Notes under the pieces: generated by a model
What the model was told of the DNA's origin: nothing
The model's input: only the letters and a program-made list of their open reading frames with translations
Databases searched by the model: none
Position numbers and translations under genes: made by a program
Shown here: piece after piece, positions 41,950 to 51,682 of the stretch
Position numbering within the stretch: position 1 is the stretch's first letter
Layout of the letters: each line of letters opens with the position of its first letter
From: Fratercula arctica
Lineage: Eukaryota > Chordata > Aves > Charadriiformes > Alcidae
Length of the DNA stretch: 64,000 nt
Direction of reading: 5' to 3'
Assembly: GCA_947846985.1 (NCBI GenBank)
Contig: CANTUZ010000001.1
Location: 1,178,001-1,242,000, forward strand

Positions 41950-44150
41950 CTGCAGCCCCGTGTCCCTGCAGCCCTGTGTCCCACTGTCCCATCCCCAGGC
42001 ACCCTTGTCCCCAGGCACCTATGTCCTTTCCTGCACCCCTGTGTCCCTCGTCCCCAGGTGTCCCTGCGTCCCTGTGTCCCTGTACCCCTGTGTCCCACTG
42101 TCCCATCCCCAGGCCCCTGTATCCCTGCACCTCCATGTCCCTGCACCCCTGTGTCCCTGCACCCCTGTGTCCCTGCATCCCTGTGTCCCTGCATCCCTGT
42201 GTCCCACTCCCCTTGTCCCCAGGCACCCCTGTGTCCCTGCAGCCCTGTGTCCCACCGTCCCATCCCCAGGCCCCTGTATCCCTGCACCTCCATGTCCCTG
42301 CACCTCTGTGTCCCTGTACCCTTGTGTCCCTGCATCTCTGTGTCCCTGTACCCTTGTGTCCCTGCATCCCTGTGTCCCACTGCCCTGTCCCCAGGCACCC
42401 TTGTCCCCAGGCACCCCTGTGCCCTACAGCAATGTGTCCCACTATCCTGTGTCCCTGCCTCCCTGTGTCCCTGCAGCCCCATGTCCCTGCAGCCCCCTGT
42501 CCCACTCTCCACGTCTCCAGGCACCCCTGTGTCCCTGCATCCCTGTGTCCCACTGCCTTGTCCCCAGGCACCCTTGTCCCCAGGCACTCCTGTGTCCCTG
42601 CACCCCCGTGTCCCTGCACCCCCATATCCCACTGTCACATCCCCAGGCACCTTTGTCCCCAGGCACCCCTGTGTTCCTGCAGCCCTGTGTCCCACTGTCC
42701 CATCCCCAGGCACCCTGTGTCCCTGCACCCCTGTGTCCCTGCATCCCTGCGTCCCACTGTCCTGTCCCCAGGCAACCTTGTCCCTGGGCACCCCTGTGTC
42801 CTGCTCTCCTTGTCCCCAGGCACCTCTGTGTCCCTGCACCCGTGTCCCACTGTCCCATCCCCAGGCAACCTTGTCCCCAGGCACTCCTGTGTCCCTGTAC
42901 CCCTGTGTCCCACTGTCCCATCCCCAGGCACCCTTGTCCCCAGGCACCCCTGTGTACCTGCAGCCCTATGTCCTTTCCTGCACTCCTGTGTCCCTCGTCC
43001 CCAGGTGCCCCTGTGTCCCTGTATCCCTGTGTCCCTGCACCCCTGTGTCCTGCCTGTGCACTGTCACATCCCCAGGCACCCTTGTCCCCAGGCACCCCTG
43101 TGTCCCTGCACCCCTGTGTCCCATTACCCTTGTCCCCAGGCACCCCTGTGTCCTGCAGCAATGTGTCCCACTATCCTGTGTCCCTGCCTCCCTGTATCCC
43201 TGCACTGCCGCATCCCACTCTCCTTGTCCCCAGGCACTGCTGTGTCCCTGCACCCCTGTGTCCCTGCAGCCCCCCTGTCCCTGCAGCCCCATGTCCCACT
43301 GTCCCATCCCCAGGCACCCTTGTCCCCAGGCACCCCTGTGTACCTGCAGCCCTATGTCCTTTCCTGCACTCCTGTGTCCCTCGTCCCCAGGTGCCCCTGT
43401 GTCCCTGTATCCCTGTGTCCCTGCACCCCTGTGTCCTGCCTGTGCACTGTCACATCCCCAGGCACCCCTGTGTCCCTGTATCCCTGTGTCCCTGCACCCC
43501 TGTGTCCTGCCTGTGCACTGTCACATCCCCAGGCACCCCTGTGTACCTGCACCCCTGTGTCCCTGCACCCCTGTGCCCCATTACCCTTGTCCCCAGGCAC
43601 CCCTGTGTCCTGCAGCAATGTGTCCCACTATCCTGTGTCCCTACCTCCCTGTGTCCCTGCACCGCCGCATCCCACTCTCCTTGTCCGCAGGCACTGCTGT
43701 GTCCCTGCACCCCTGTGTCCCTGCAGCCCCCCTGTCCCTGCAGCCCCATGTCCCACTGTCCCATCCCCAGGCACCTCTGTGTCCCTGCACCCCCATGTCC
43801 CATTCCCCTGTCCCCAGCCACCCCCTGTCCCTATACCTGTGTCCCTGCATCCCTGTGTCCCACTGTCCCATCCTCAGGCATTCCTGTGTCCCTGCACCCC
43901 TGTCCCTAGACACCCCATGTCCCTGCCCCCCTGTGTCCCTGCAGCCCCGTGTCCCACTGTCTCATGCCCAGGCACCCTTGTCCCCAGGCACCCCTGTGTC
44001 CCACTGCCCTGTCCCCAGCTACCCCCTGTCCCTGTCCCCGTTTCCCTGCACCCCTTTGTCCCTGCACCCCTGTGTCCCACTGCCCTGTCCCCAAGCACCC
44101 CTGTCCCCAGGCACCCTGTGTCCCTGGCCCCCTGTCCCCAGGTTCCCATG
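41950..44150. repeat. Minisatellite M, 15-bp-based unit (CCTGTGTCCCTGCAC), 2.2 kb
   Basis: The largest array in the window. Basic 15-bp units CCTGTGTCCCTGCACC are mixed with CACTGTCCCATCCCCAGGCA and CCCTTGTCCCCAGGCAC blocks. A higher-order period of 386 bp is visible: CAGCCCTATGTCCTTTCCTG occurs at 42961 and again at 43347 with matching flanks. Because 15 is divisible by three, uninterrupted frames of several hundred codons occur on both strands; they encode only CVPAPLCPCTPVS-like or QGHRDTGVQG-like repeats and are not genes. Confidence 0.95.
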
Positions 44151-44348
44151 GGTGAGCAGCTGGGGACAGGGAGGCGGGGGACAGCCCCACACTGTGCCCT
44201 TGTGTGGGCTCAGCAATGGCCCTCTGTCCCCCGGGCAGCTGTGCCAGGCCCGTCACCTGCTCCCGTGGTGGCTCGGGTGACAATGATGTGCCAGGCTCGG
44301 CACGGACCCTGCGAGCTCCTCGGGGGGGGGGGGGGGGTGGCTGGCTGC

Positions 44349-44910
44349 CAGCCCGACAGGGAATCTGCTAGCCCCATGGGAAATCTGCCAGCCCCACGGT
44401 GAATCTGATAGCCCTACGGAGAATCTGCTAGCCCCACGGGAAACCCGCTAGGCCTATGGGAAATCTGCCAGCCCCATCGTGAATCTGCTAGCCCTATGGG
44501 GAATCTGCAAGCTCTATGTAAAATCTGCTAGCCCTACAGGGAATCTGCCAGCCCCACAGGAAACCTTTTAGCCCTATGGGAAATTTGCCAGCCCCATGGT
44601 GAATCTGTCAGCCCTATGGGAAATCTGCTAGCCCCATGGGGAATCTGCTAGCCCTACGGAGAATCTGCTAGCCCCACAGGAAACCTGCTAGCCCTGTGGA
44701 AATCTGCCAGCCCCATGGGGAATCTGCTAGCCCTATGGAAATCTGCTAGCCCCATGGGAAACCTGCCAGCCCCACAGGAAATCTGCCAGCCCCATGGGGA
44801 ATCTGCTAGCCCCATGGAAAACCTGCTAGCCCTATGGGAAATCTGCCAGCTCCATGGTGAATCTGCTAGCCCTACGAGGAATCCGCCAGCCCCATGGGGA
44901 ATCTGCTTCA
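44349..44910. repeat. Minisatellite N, 19-bp unit (GGGAATCTGCTAGCCCCAT)
   Basis: About 29 copies of a 19-bp unit with CTGCTAGCCCC and CTGCCAGCCCC versions. A G homopolymer just before it (44321-44337) separates it from minisatellite M. Confidence 0.94.
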
Positions 44911-45680
44911 TGCATGGAGCTCAGGACCCACATCCGAGCTGGCAGGATCCCTCGGGGCCGGGCAGATGCTCGGGTCCCTGCAGCGGGGTGTCCCCGGAGC
45001 TGGGGACCTCCCAAGGCTTGATCCTGTGGGTCTGGTGGGTCCCGTGGTGGCCTGGTCAGGGTGATGGGCACGGTGAGACCCTGCCCCATGGGAGCTGGTA
45101 CCGGCTCTGCCCTCGCCCCCACCTCTCCCTGAATCCCCCCCACCATGGGGTGCCAAGCTGTGCCCCCCCCCCCGGGCTGTGCTGGTGCCCTGCTGCTGCC
45201 TGCCTCATTAAGGCCAGCAGCTGACGAAGCTCCCAACACCTCCTCTTGCTGCCATCTCTAATTATAGCCCAGCTGGAGGGTGACTCACCAGGAACAGCCC
45301 CCGGTGGGGTCCTTCCCCCGCCCCCCCCCAACCCCCAGTGGGGTCCTTCCCTGCTCCCCCCCCTAGCCCCAGGGGTGCCGGTGCTGCCCTCGCAGCTCAG
45401 CATCCCACCACCCCGATGAGGGGGTGTCTCTGCTTTCAGGGTGGTTTTCCATCCCGGGTATGTGTACCCACATGGTTCACAGCCAGAGCAGCTCCCTGTG
45501 ATGGGAATCGCCATTTTCCAGCCCAAAATGCCCGTGGTCACATCCTGGCTGCTGGGGGGATCGGGGACCAGAGTAGAGGGCTGTGCCAGCAGGGACGGGC
45601 AGAGCAGACCTTGCTCCTGCCACCACAGGTGCAAAATGCTGTGGTGACAGGAGCACCGAGTACCGAGTAGCTCTGTTCGA
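44911..45680. other. Intron 1, unique GC-rich DNA
   Basis: Single-copy; short duplicated CCCAGTGGGGTCCTTCCC near 45305-45355. No exon recognised. Confidence 0.4.
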
Positions 45681-46230
45681 CAGTTGGGGTCGGGCTCCAT
45701 GGGGTTGGGAATAGGCTCTGTGGGGTTGGGGACAGGCTTGTTGGGTTTGGGGACAGCTTCTGTTGGGTTGGGGACAGGCTTCACGGGGTTGGGGACAGGT
45801 TTGTTGGTGTTGAGGACAGGCTCTGTGGGGTTGGGGATGGGCTCCATGGGGTTGGGGACAGGCTCTGTGGGGTTGGGGATGGGATCTGTGGGGTTGGGGA
45901 CAGATTCTGTTGGGCTAGGGACAGGCTCTGTGGGGTTGGGGATGGGCTCTGTGGGGTTGGAAATGGGCTCTGTGGAGTTGGGGACAGGCTCCATGGGGTT
46001 GGGGATGGGCTCCGTGGGGCTGGGGACAGGCTCTGTGGGGTTGAGGACAAAGCTCTGTGGGGTTGGGGACAGGCTCTGTGGGGTTGGGGAAGGGCTCCGT
46101 GGGGTTGGGGACAGGTGTGGTGGTGTTGGGGACAGGCTCTGTGGGGTTGGGGACAGGCTTTGTGGGGTTGGGGATGGGCTCTGTGGGGTTGGGGACAGGG
46201 TCCATGGGATGGGGACAGGTTCCATGGGTG
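45681..46230. repeat. Minisatellite O, 21-bp unit (GGCTCTGTGGGGTTGGGGACA)
   Basis: About 26 copies. Each unit has two adjoining G4 runs (GGGGTTGGGG), so the + strand, and the PDE2A pre-mRNA, could form many G-quadruplexes. The 21-bp period keeps frames open in all phases. Confidence 0.95.
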
Positions 46231-46690
46231 GAGCACAACAGTGGTCCCAGCACCTGTAGCCATCCCAGGGGACGCTTGCACAGCTGCAGGAGCTGTGCCC
46301 TCGTGGGCACGACAGGGTGATGCACCAGCACCCACCAGTGCTCCTCGCCCACCCTAATCCCCCCACGGGGACCCTCTTGGGGACAGGGTGGGGATGGCGG
46401 GGTCCTTCCCCACCCAGCGCAGGGGGGCTGCTCCCCGAACCCCAGGGCAGTTGGCAGCCACGGCTCCAAAGCTGTTGGCAGCATCTGCTGCCATCACGGT
46501 GGCGCTTATCCCCATTGCCATGGAAATGAATCCTGCCAGCACCCAGATCTGGCTGATTCGCGCCCACCAACAGGGGAAACTGAGGCAGGGTTAGTCCTCG
46601 GCAGCTGTGAGGGCTGGTGGGTGTCTTCAGTGGGAGGAGAAGGACCGGAGCCAAAGTGGCCACTGTTGGGGACGGAGAGCAAAGCAGCTT
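46231..46690. other. Intron 1, unique DNA
   Basis: GC-rich single-copy sequence without a recognised feature. Confidence 0.35.
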
Positions 46691-47437
46691 ACCTGGGGTG
46701 AGGTCCATGTGGCTTCGTGCCATCGCCTGGAGTGAGGTGCCCATTGCTGTGTGCCATTGCCAGGGGTGAGATACCCATCAACATGTCCCATCACCCAGGG
46801 TGAGATGTCCATCACCATGTGCCATCATTCAGGGTGAGGTGCCCATCGCCATGTGCCATCGCCTCAGGGCAAGGTGCCCATCACCATGTGCCATCATGCA
46901 GAGTGAGGTGCCCATCAAGATGTCCCATCACCCAGGGTGAGGTGTATGTGACTTCATGCCATCACCCAGAGTGAGGTGCCCATGACCCATGCCATTGACT
47001 GCAGTGAGGTGCACATCACCATGTGCCATCACTCAGGGTGAGGTGCCCATCACCATGTACCATTGTCCAGGGTGAGGTGCCCATTGCCATGTGCCATTGC
47101 CCAGGGTGAGGTACATGTGGCTTCATGCCTCATGCCATCACCCAGGGTGAGGTGCCCATCGCTCTGTGCCATCACCCAGAGTGAGGTGCCCATGACCCAT
47201 GCCATCGACTGCAGTGAGGTGCCCATCACCATGTACCATTGTCCAGGGTGAGGTGCCCATCGCCATGTGCCACCACCCAGGGTGAGGTGCCCATCGCTCT
47301 GTGCCACCACCTGGGTTGACATGCCCATCACCCTGTGCCATCACCCTGTGCCACCACCTGGTGTGACACGCCCATCGCCCTGTGCCATCACCCAGGTGAG
47401 ATGCCCATTACCCTGTGCCACCACCTAGGACGAGGTG
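46691..47437. repeat. Minisatellite P, ~34-bp unit (GGTGAGGTGCCCATCACCAT + GTGCCATCACCCAG)
   Basis: About 22 copies of a 34-bp unit. Occasional versions carry GTATGTGACTTCATGCC or GACCCATGCCATTGACTGCA instead of the standard middle. The motif GGTGAG/CAGGGTGAG resembles splice donors on the + strand, repeated many times in the sense orientation. Confidence 0.93.
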
Positions 47438-48313
47438 CCCCTCTCCCTGCACCCATACCCGCGTCACCCTTCGGTCCCAGCCCCATGCCAGCGCAGCGCT
47501 GCTGGCCGGGGACCCTCCAGCCTAGGTGGGGACAGTGTCCCAGCCTGGGGGTGCTCCTCCCACCCCGGGGCGGGACCTGGGGGGGGGTGGGGGGGCGCTG
47601 CGGGTGGGTGCCCCGGGGCACGGCGGGAGGTGGCCGGGATGAGCCCTCCCGGTGTGGCCGGGGTGGCCCCGGTGGCTCCGGCCACTAGATGGCCCTGCGG
47701 CTCCGCCGGCCACCCTGACCCCTCCCCCGCCCCCCCCCCCCCCCCCCACCCCCAGACCCCCTGACCCCCCGCCGTGCTGCAGGGCGCCGCCACAGGGGTT
47801 GTGCCCCTACGAGCCACATCCCCACAGCACCCTGTCCCCGGGGAGCAGCAGCAGCAGCAGCACCCTTGGGTGACAAATCCCTCCCCGGTCTAAGCTTCCC
47901 CCGCTGCTCCTGCGTGTTCTCTGATGGCTGATAGCGTGGCTGTGCACCTTAGCACCTCGGAGGCTTTTTGGGGTGTTTTCCAGAGGTTTAGGGGGTTTTA
48001 TTTGGTTTGTTGGGTTTTTTTTGGGTTTTTTTTGGTTTTTTTTTTTCCAGTGGGGCTGTGCCACAGGGTGGGGGGGACGCACAGTGAGGGGACACACACG
48101 CTGTGGGGGGACACAGCGCAGTTGGGGCTGTCTCCTCGCGTTCGCGGCAGTGTTGGTGGCGGAGGGGAAGGTGAGTTTGGGGGATGTTGGGGCTCCGGGA
48201 TGCGCTGCCGAAGCCTCCCCGGATGGCAGGGATGGGGCAAGGCCCCGGGCACTCGGCAAAGGTGGAGAATCCCCTGCACCCCCTGGATTTCCCACCCCAT
48301 CCAGCCTCTCCTG
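47438..48313. other. Intron 1, unique GC-rich DNA with a poly-C run
   Basis: C run at about 47731-47750, a GCAGCAGCAGCAGCAGCA run at 47846-47862, and a T/G-rich stretch at 47985-48050. No exon recognised. Confidence 0.4.
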
Positions 48314-48960
48314 GCAAGTGGGGTCCCTCGGAGGTCCGCACTGGGACCAGCACTGCTCAACATCTCCATCGGTGACAGGGACAGTGGGAGCGAGGGCACC
48401 CTCAGCGAGGTTGTGGGTGACACCAAGCCGAGTGCTGTGGTGACAGGATGCCATCCAGAGGGACCTGGACAGGCTGGAGAGGTGGGACCACATTAACCTC
48501 ATGGGGTTCAACCAGCCCAAGTGCAGGGTCCTGCACCCGCGGGGGTGGGGGGGGGCAACCCCCAGTCCCAGCCACAGGCTGGGAGAAGAGAAGGCTCCGC
48601 GGAGACCTTGGAGCCCCTTCCAGTCCCTCAAGGGGCTCCAGGAAAGCTGGGGAGGGACTCTGGATGAGGGAGGGGAGCCATGGGACGAGGGGGAAGGGTT
48701 TTCCACTGCAAGAGGGGAGATGGAGCTGAGATCTGAGGCAGAAATTCTTGGCTGTGAGGGGGGTGAGCCCCTGGCGCAGGTTGCCCAGAGAAGCTGTGGC
48801 TGCCCCATCCCTGGAGGGGTTCAAGGCCAGGTTGGATGGGGCTTGGAGCAAGCTGGGCTGGTGGGAGGTGTCCCCCCCTCCTAAAGATGGCAGGGGGGGT
48901 GGAACTAGGTGGCCTTTAAAGTCCCTTCCCACCCAAACCCTTCCATGATTCCACGATTTT
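48314..48960 (+). mobile_element. CR1 LINE with reverse transcriptase C-terminal part
   Basis: Starts in ORF2 at the reverse transcriptase segment GVPRRSALGPALLNISIGDR, a decayed form of GVPQGSVLGPxLFNIFINDI. It continues through [11 protein letters not shown] (FADD-type catalytic site lost) and [18 protein letters not shown], then jumps by internal deletion to the 3' UTR, and ends CCATGATTCCACGATTTTCT. It lies in sense orientation about 2 kb before the PDE2A2-type start. Confidence 0.94.
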
Positions 48961-49839
48961 CTGGTTAAGTGACGGTCGCTGGTGGCTCAGGCCAGTTTCG
49001 CTCCCATTTCCTGGAAGCCTGGGGGCAGCCGAGGGGTTCATGGGGTTTGGAGGAAGAGCAGGAGACCTTCCTCCCCTGGCCCCAACCTCCCCCCTCTGCG
49101 TGGGGAAAGGGGGGTGGGATGTCAGGCGCAATATCTGCTTCCATGGCCCCCCCTATCCCGCCTCCTTCATTCCTCATACAGTATTCCAGATATATTTTTT
49201 CATTTCGGGGGGAGTGGCACCCCCAAAATCCCCAGTGCTTGTCCCTGTGAGAGGAGAGGACATTCGGTGGGGAGGTCCAAAGGAGATGGGGGGGATCTAT
49301 ATGGTGGGAGTGAAGCCTCTGCATCCTTATGGGGGGGGTTCCCCAAGTGGGGTCTTCTCCAGTGTGGGTCCCCCTCCCCATCCCCGAATGGGGAGGGGAT
49401 GCGCTTCCAATGTGGGGCTTGTTTGGGTGGTGGGAGACCCCCGATGCCCCCCAGGGAACTGGGGGGTGTGTGTGTGTGTGTCTCTCTATACCAAGCCCTG
49501 CCCCAGAATGGGGTGAAGCTCCCAGTGCCCAAGCTGGGAGGATGGGGGGGGGGGAACCCCCAAGCCTGGGGCACAGCTCTTAAAGGGGGAGGGTCACTTT
49601 AGCTGGAGACTGCCCAGGGTCGGGGGGAGAATTGGGGGGTGACCCCCGCCCATAAAGGGAGGATGTGCAGGGGAGGCACCCCCCAACCCAAACCCTCTGC
49701 CCCACACCCCACGAGGGGGGAGTTTCACATGGGGGGGGAGGGTCCCCCAGATGCCAAACCCGTGGGGGCACAGCTGGTACCTGCCCCATAGGAGAGCACT
49801 GCCTGCCCCCCGCCCCACACTCGGAGCACTCCCGCCCCA
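48961..49839. other. Intron 1, unique GC-rich DNA
   Basis: G-rich single-copy DNA with a (TG)n microsatellite at 49468-49484. AT-richer words occur at 49165-49205 (CATACAGTATTCCAGATATA). No exon recognised. Confidence 0.4.
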
Positions 49840-50206
49840 CAACGGGGAGAGATAACCCGACCCTCTCCCCACACTGCCTTCCGGCCCGGCCCCTCCCGAC
49901 CCCCACCCTACACCGGGGAGGGACACCCTCACCCTCTCCCCACCCCGACCCCCACCGGGAAGCGATGCCCCGACCCCTGCCCCACACCGGGGAGGGATAC
50001 CCCGACCCTCTCCCCACCCCGGGGACCCCCACCCCGACCCACGCCCCACACTGGGGAGCGATGCCTCGATCCCCGCCTCACATCGGGACCCCCACCCCGA
50101 CCCCCACGGGGTAGGAATACCCCGACCCCCTCCCCACACCGGGGACCCTCAACCCGACCCCCGCCCCCCACCGGGAGGGGATACCCCGACCCTCTCCCCC
50201 CACGCC
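49840..50206. repeat. C-rich repeat upstream of the PDE2A2-type promoter
   Basis: Irregular tandem units of about 32-40 bp with CACACCGGGGAGGGATACCC and CCGACCCTCTCCCC as common blocks. CpG-bearing, so it merges into the adjoining promoter CpG island. Confidence 0.8.
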
Positions 50207-50356
50207 GACGCTGCCCCGCGGAGCCGGTGCGCAGCAGGTGCGGAGCGGAGCGGGGCGGGGAGCGGCGGGGCCCGCAGCCCCTGCCCGGGGGCGGGGTGGG
50301 GCGGGGGGGCCGGGCCGGGCCGTGAGGAGCCGGGAAGCGGCGGGCCGGCAGCCGGC
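50207..50356 (+). promoter_or_regulatory. PDE2A: CpG-island promoter of the PDE2A2-type transcript
   Basis: Dense GC boxes (GGAGCGGGGCGGGGAGCGG, GGGGGCGGGGTGGGGCGGGG) and no TATA box, ending at the start codon context CCGGCATGG. It lies within intron 1 of the longer PDE2A3-type transcription unit. Confidence 0.75.
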
Positions 50357-50467
50357 ATGGTGCTGGGGCTGCAGCATCTCCTCACCGCCCTCCTCCGGTT
50401 TTTCAGACGGGGCCAGCAGGTTTTCCTGAAGGTGGAGGACGCCGTGCCCGGCTCCGAGGCGCTACAG
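50357..50467 (+). CDS. PDE2A: PDE2A alternative first exon, PDE2A2-type N-terminus (includes shared exon 2)
   Basis: Encodes 37 codons, MVLGLQHLLTALLRFFRRGQ then QVFLKVEDAVPGSEALQ, and ends in phase 0 at CTACAG|GTAGGG. Mammalian PDE2A2 begins MVLVLHHILIAVVQFLRRGQ, followed by QVFLK, so the match is clear. The hydrophobic stretch followed by RR fits the mitochondrial and membrane localisation reported for mammalian PDE2A2. The first 50 bases (50357-50406) are intron, including the pyrimidine tract and AG acceptor, for the PDE2A3-type transcript. From 50407 onward the exon is common to both. The next exon is not in the window. The PGSEALQ end differs from the proline-rich mammalian segment. Confidence 0.93.
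50407..50467 (+). CDS. PDE2A: PDE2A shared exon 2 as spliced from exon 1
   Basis: Entered through the acceptor CGGTTTTTCAG|ACGGGG. The first base completes the Leu codon left open by exon 1 (CT + A), giving L-R-G-Q-Q-V-F-L-K-V-E-D. It is 61 bases long, converts phase 2 to phase 0, and ends at the GTAGGG donor. It encodes the short linker before the N-terminal segment that precedes GAF-A. Confidence 0.92.
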
Positions 50468-50529
50468 GTAGGGACGGAGGGACCCCCCCCACCCTCCTCA
50501 CACCCCCAGGAGTGTCCCCTCGGGTCCCC

Positions 50530-50905
50530 CCGCGCTCCCTACCCACTCGGGACCCCCATCCCAACGGCCTCCCCTCCCGCCCGGGACCCCTAACCATCCT
50601 CCCCTCCCAGTCGGGACCCCCGAGCCACCCCCCCTTCCCACCCGAGACCCCCCAATCTACCTTCCCCCCCAACTCGGGACCCCCATCCCAACCTCCTCCC
50701 CTCCACCCGACACCCCCGACCTACCTCTCTTCCCACCCGAGACCCCCTAGCCCACCTTTCCCCCCAGCCGAGACCCCCGACCCACCTCCCTCCCACCGGG
50801 GACCCCCATCCCAACCTCATCCCCTCCCAATGGAGGCCCCCGACCCACCTACCCCCGCACTCGGGACCCCCATCCCAACACCATCCCCTCCCACCCGGGG
50901 CCCGG
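50530..50905. repeat. C-rich repeat just after shared exon 2, ~35-40 bp unit
   Basis: Irregular repeats of CGGGACCCCCATCCCAACCT and ACCCGAGACCCCCGACCCAC over about 375 bases. With the array at 49840-50206 it brackets the PDE2A2-type start. Confidence 0.82.
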
Positions 50906-51160
50906 GAAAGCGGGGGCTGGGGCGGATCCCACTCCCCACCCGCTCCCGGGGGAGCTGGGGGTCCCCTGGTTTATGCTGGGGGGGAGGGGGGCACGACACC
51001 GGGAGCGCTGGCGAGGGGGCACACGGAGGATCCTGGGCTGCCGACCCGCCGTGCTCGGCGCTGTAGGGGGTCGGGCTGCGGCGGGACCGTGGGGCGCGGG
51101 ACACCCCCCACCCACCCCCCCCGCGGGTTGGGGGCGGGGGGAAGCTTTCCCCATCCCGCT
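50906..51160. other. GC-rich unique DNA between alternative PDE2A starts
   Basis: CpG-rich and non-repetitive; it links the two CpG islands. No exon assigned. Confidence 0.35.
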
Positions 51161-51661
51161 TATCCCCCCTCCTCCTTAGCGGGGGGGCTCGGGAGAGCCG
51201 GGGACAGGCTCCTGCTGGAGGGGAAACTGAGGCACGGAGCTGCGGGAGCGGCCCCGGGGAGGGGCTGGCCGGGATGGGGAGCACCGGGGAGAGCGGGCAA
51301 AGGGCTGTCGTGCCCCTCCCTTACCTCCCACACCCCATCCTGCAGTTGTGGGGGGGCGCTCACCGGGTGCACGGAGCCATCCGGGGTGGGGCGTTCCCGG
51401 GGTTGGGGGACTGGCGGGGGTCCCCGGGACGGAGGGAGCGTCCCCGGGCCTTGGGGACCCGCTGTGCTCGGTGTCCCCCCCTCAGCCACGCAGGAAGGAG
51501 GCGGCGGCGGGCGGGGTGGGGTGGGGGTGCGGATCCCGGCGGGCCGGAGGAAATGGGCTGGACCGGGCGGCCCCGATCCCGATCCCAGCCCCGATCCCGG
51601 CTCCGATCCCGGCGGCCCCGCAGCGCCCTCCCGCAGCCGAGCCGGCAGCCGGGGCCGCGCC
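51161..51661 (+). promoter_or_regulatory. Candidate third PDE2A promoter (CpG island)
   Basis: CpG-dense with repeated CGATCCCG words (51568-51620) directly upstream of a strong start codon context (CCGCGCCATGG). No TATA box. Assignment to PDE2A rests on position, strand and the splice phase of the following mini-exon. Confidence 0.45.
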
Positions 51662-51682
51662 ATGGGCACCCTCCAGGACAAT
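51662..51682 (+). CDS. Candidate alternative PDE2A first exon (7 codons)
   Basis: ATG at 51662 encodes MGTLQDN and meets a good donor, AAT|GTGAGC, in phase 0. Shared exon 2 (50467) also ends in phase 0, so both could join the same next exon in frame. Mammals have a further short N-terminus, PDE2A1, that replaces everything before the shared exon 3 at the equivalent place; this bird peptide does not resemble it in sequence. It could therefore be a bird-specific start, a mis-read, or part of a non-coding first exon. Confidence 0.4.

Larger units (their letters stand above)
19636..50406 (+). other. PDE2A: PDE2A intron 1 (~30.8 kb)
   Basis: Bounded by a GTGAGT donor at 19636 and a pyrimidine-rich TTTTTCAG acceptor ending at 50406. 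It contains most of the tandem arrays in this window, the telomere-like tract, and CR1 fragments mostly in sense orientation. The last 50 bases become coding sequence when transcription starts at the downstream promoter. No other exon is recognised inside it, although a non-coding exon could not be excluded. Confidence 0.85.

Noticed and set aside
41887..44402. Open frames of about 800 codons on the + strand and over 450 on the - strand
   Set aside because: They are produced by a 15-bp tandem repeat. The translations are only CVPAPLCPCTP-like or QGHRDTGVQG-like repeats without domains.
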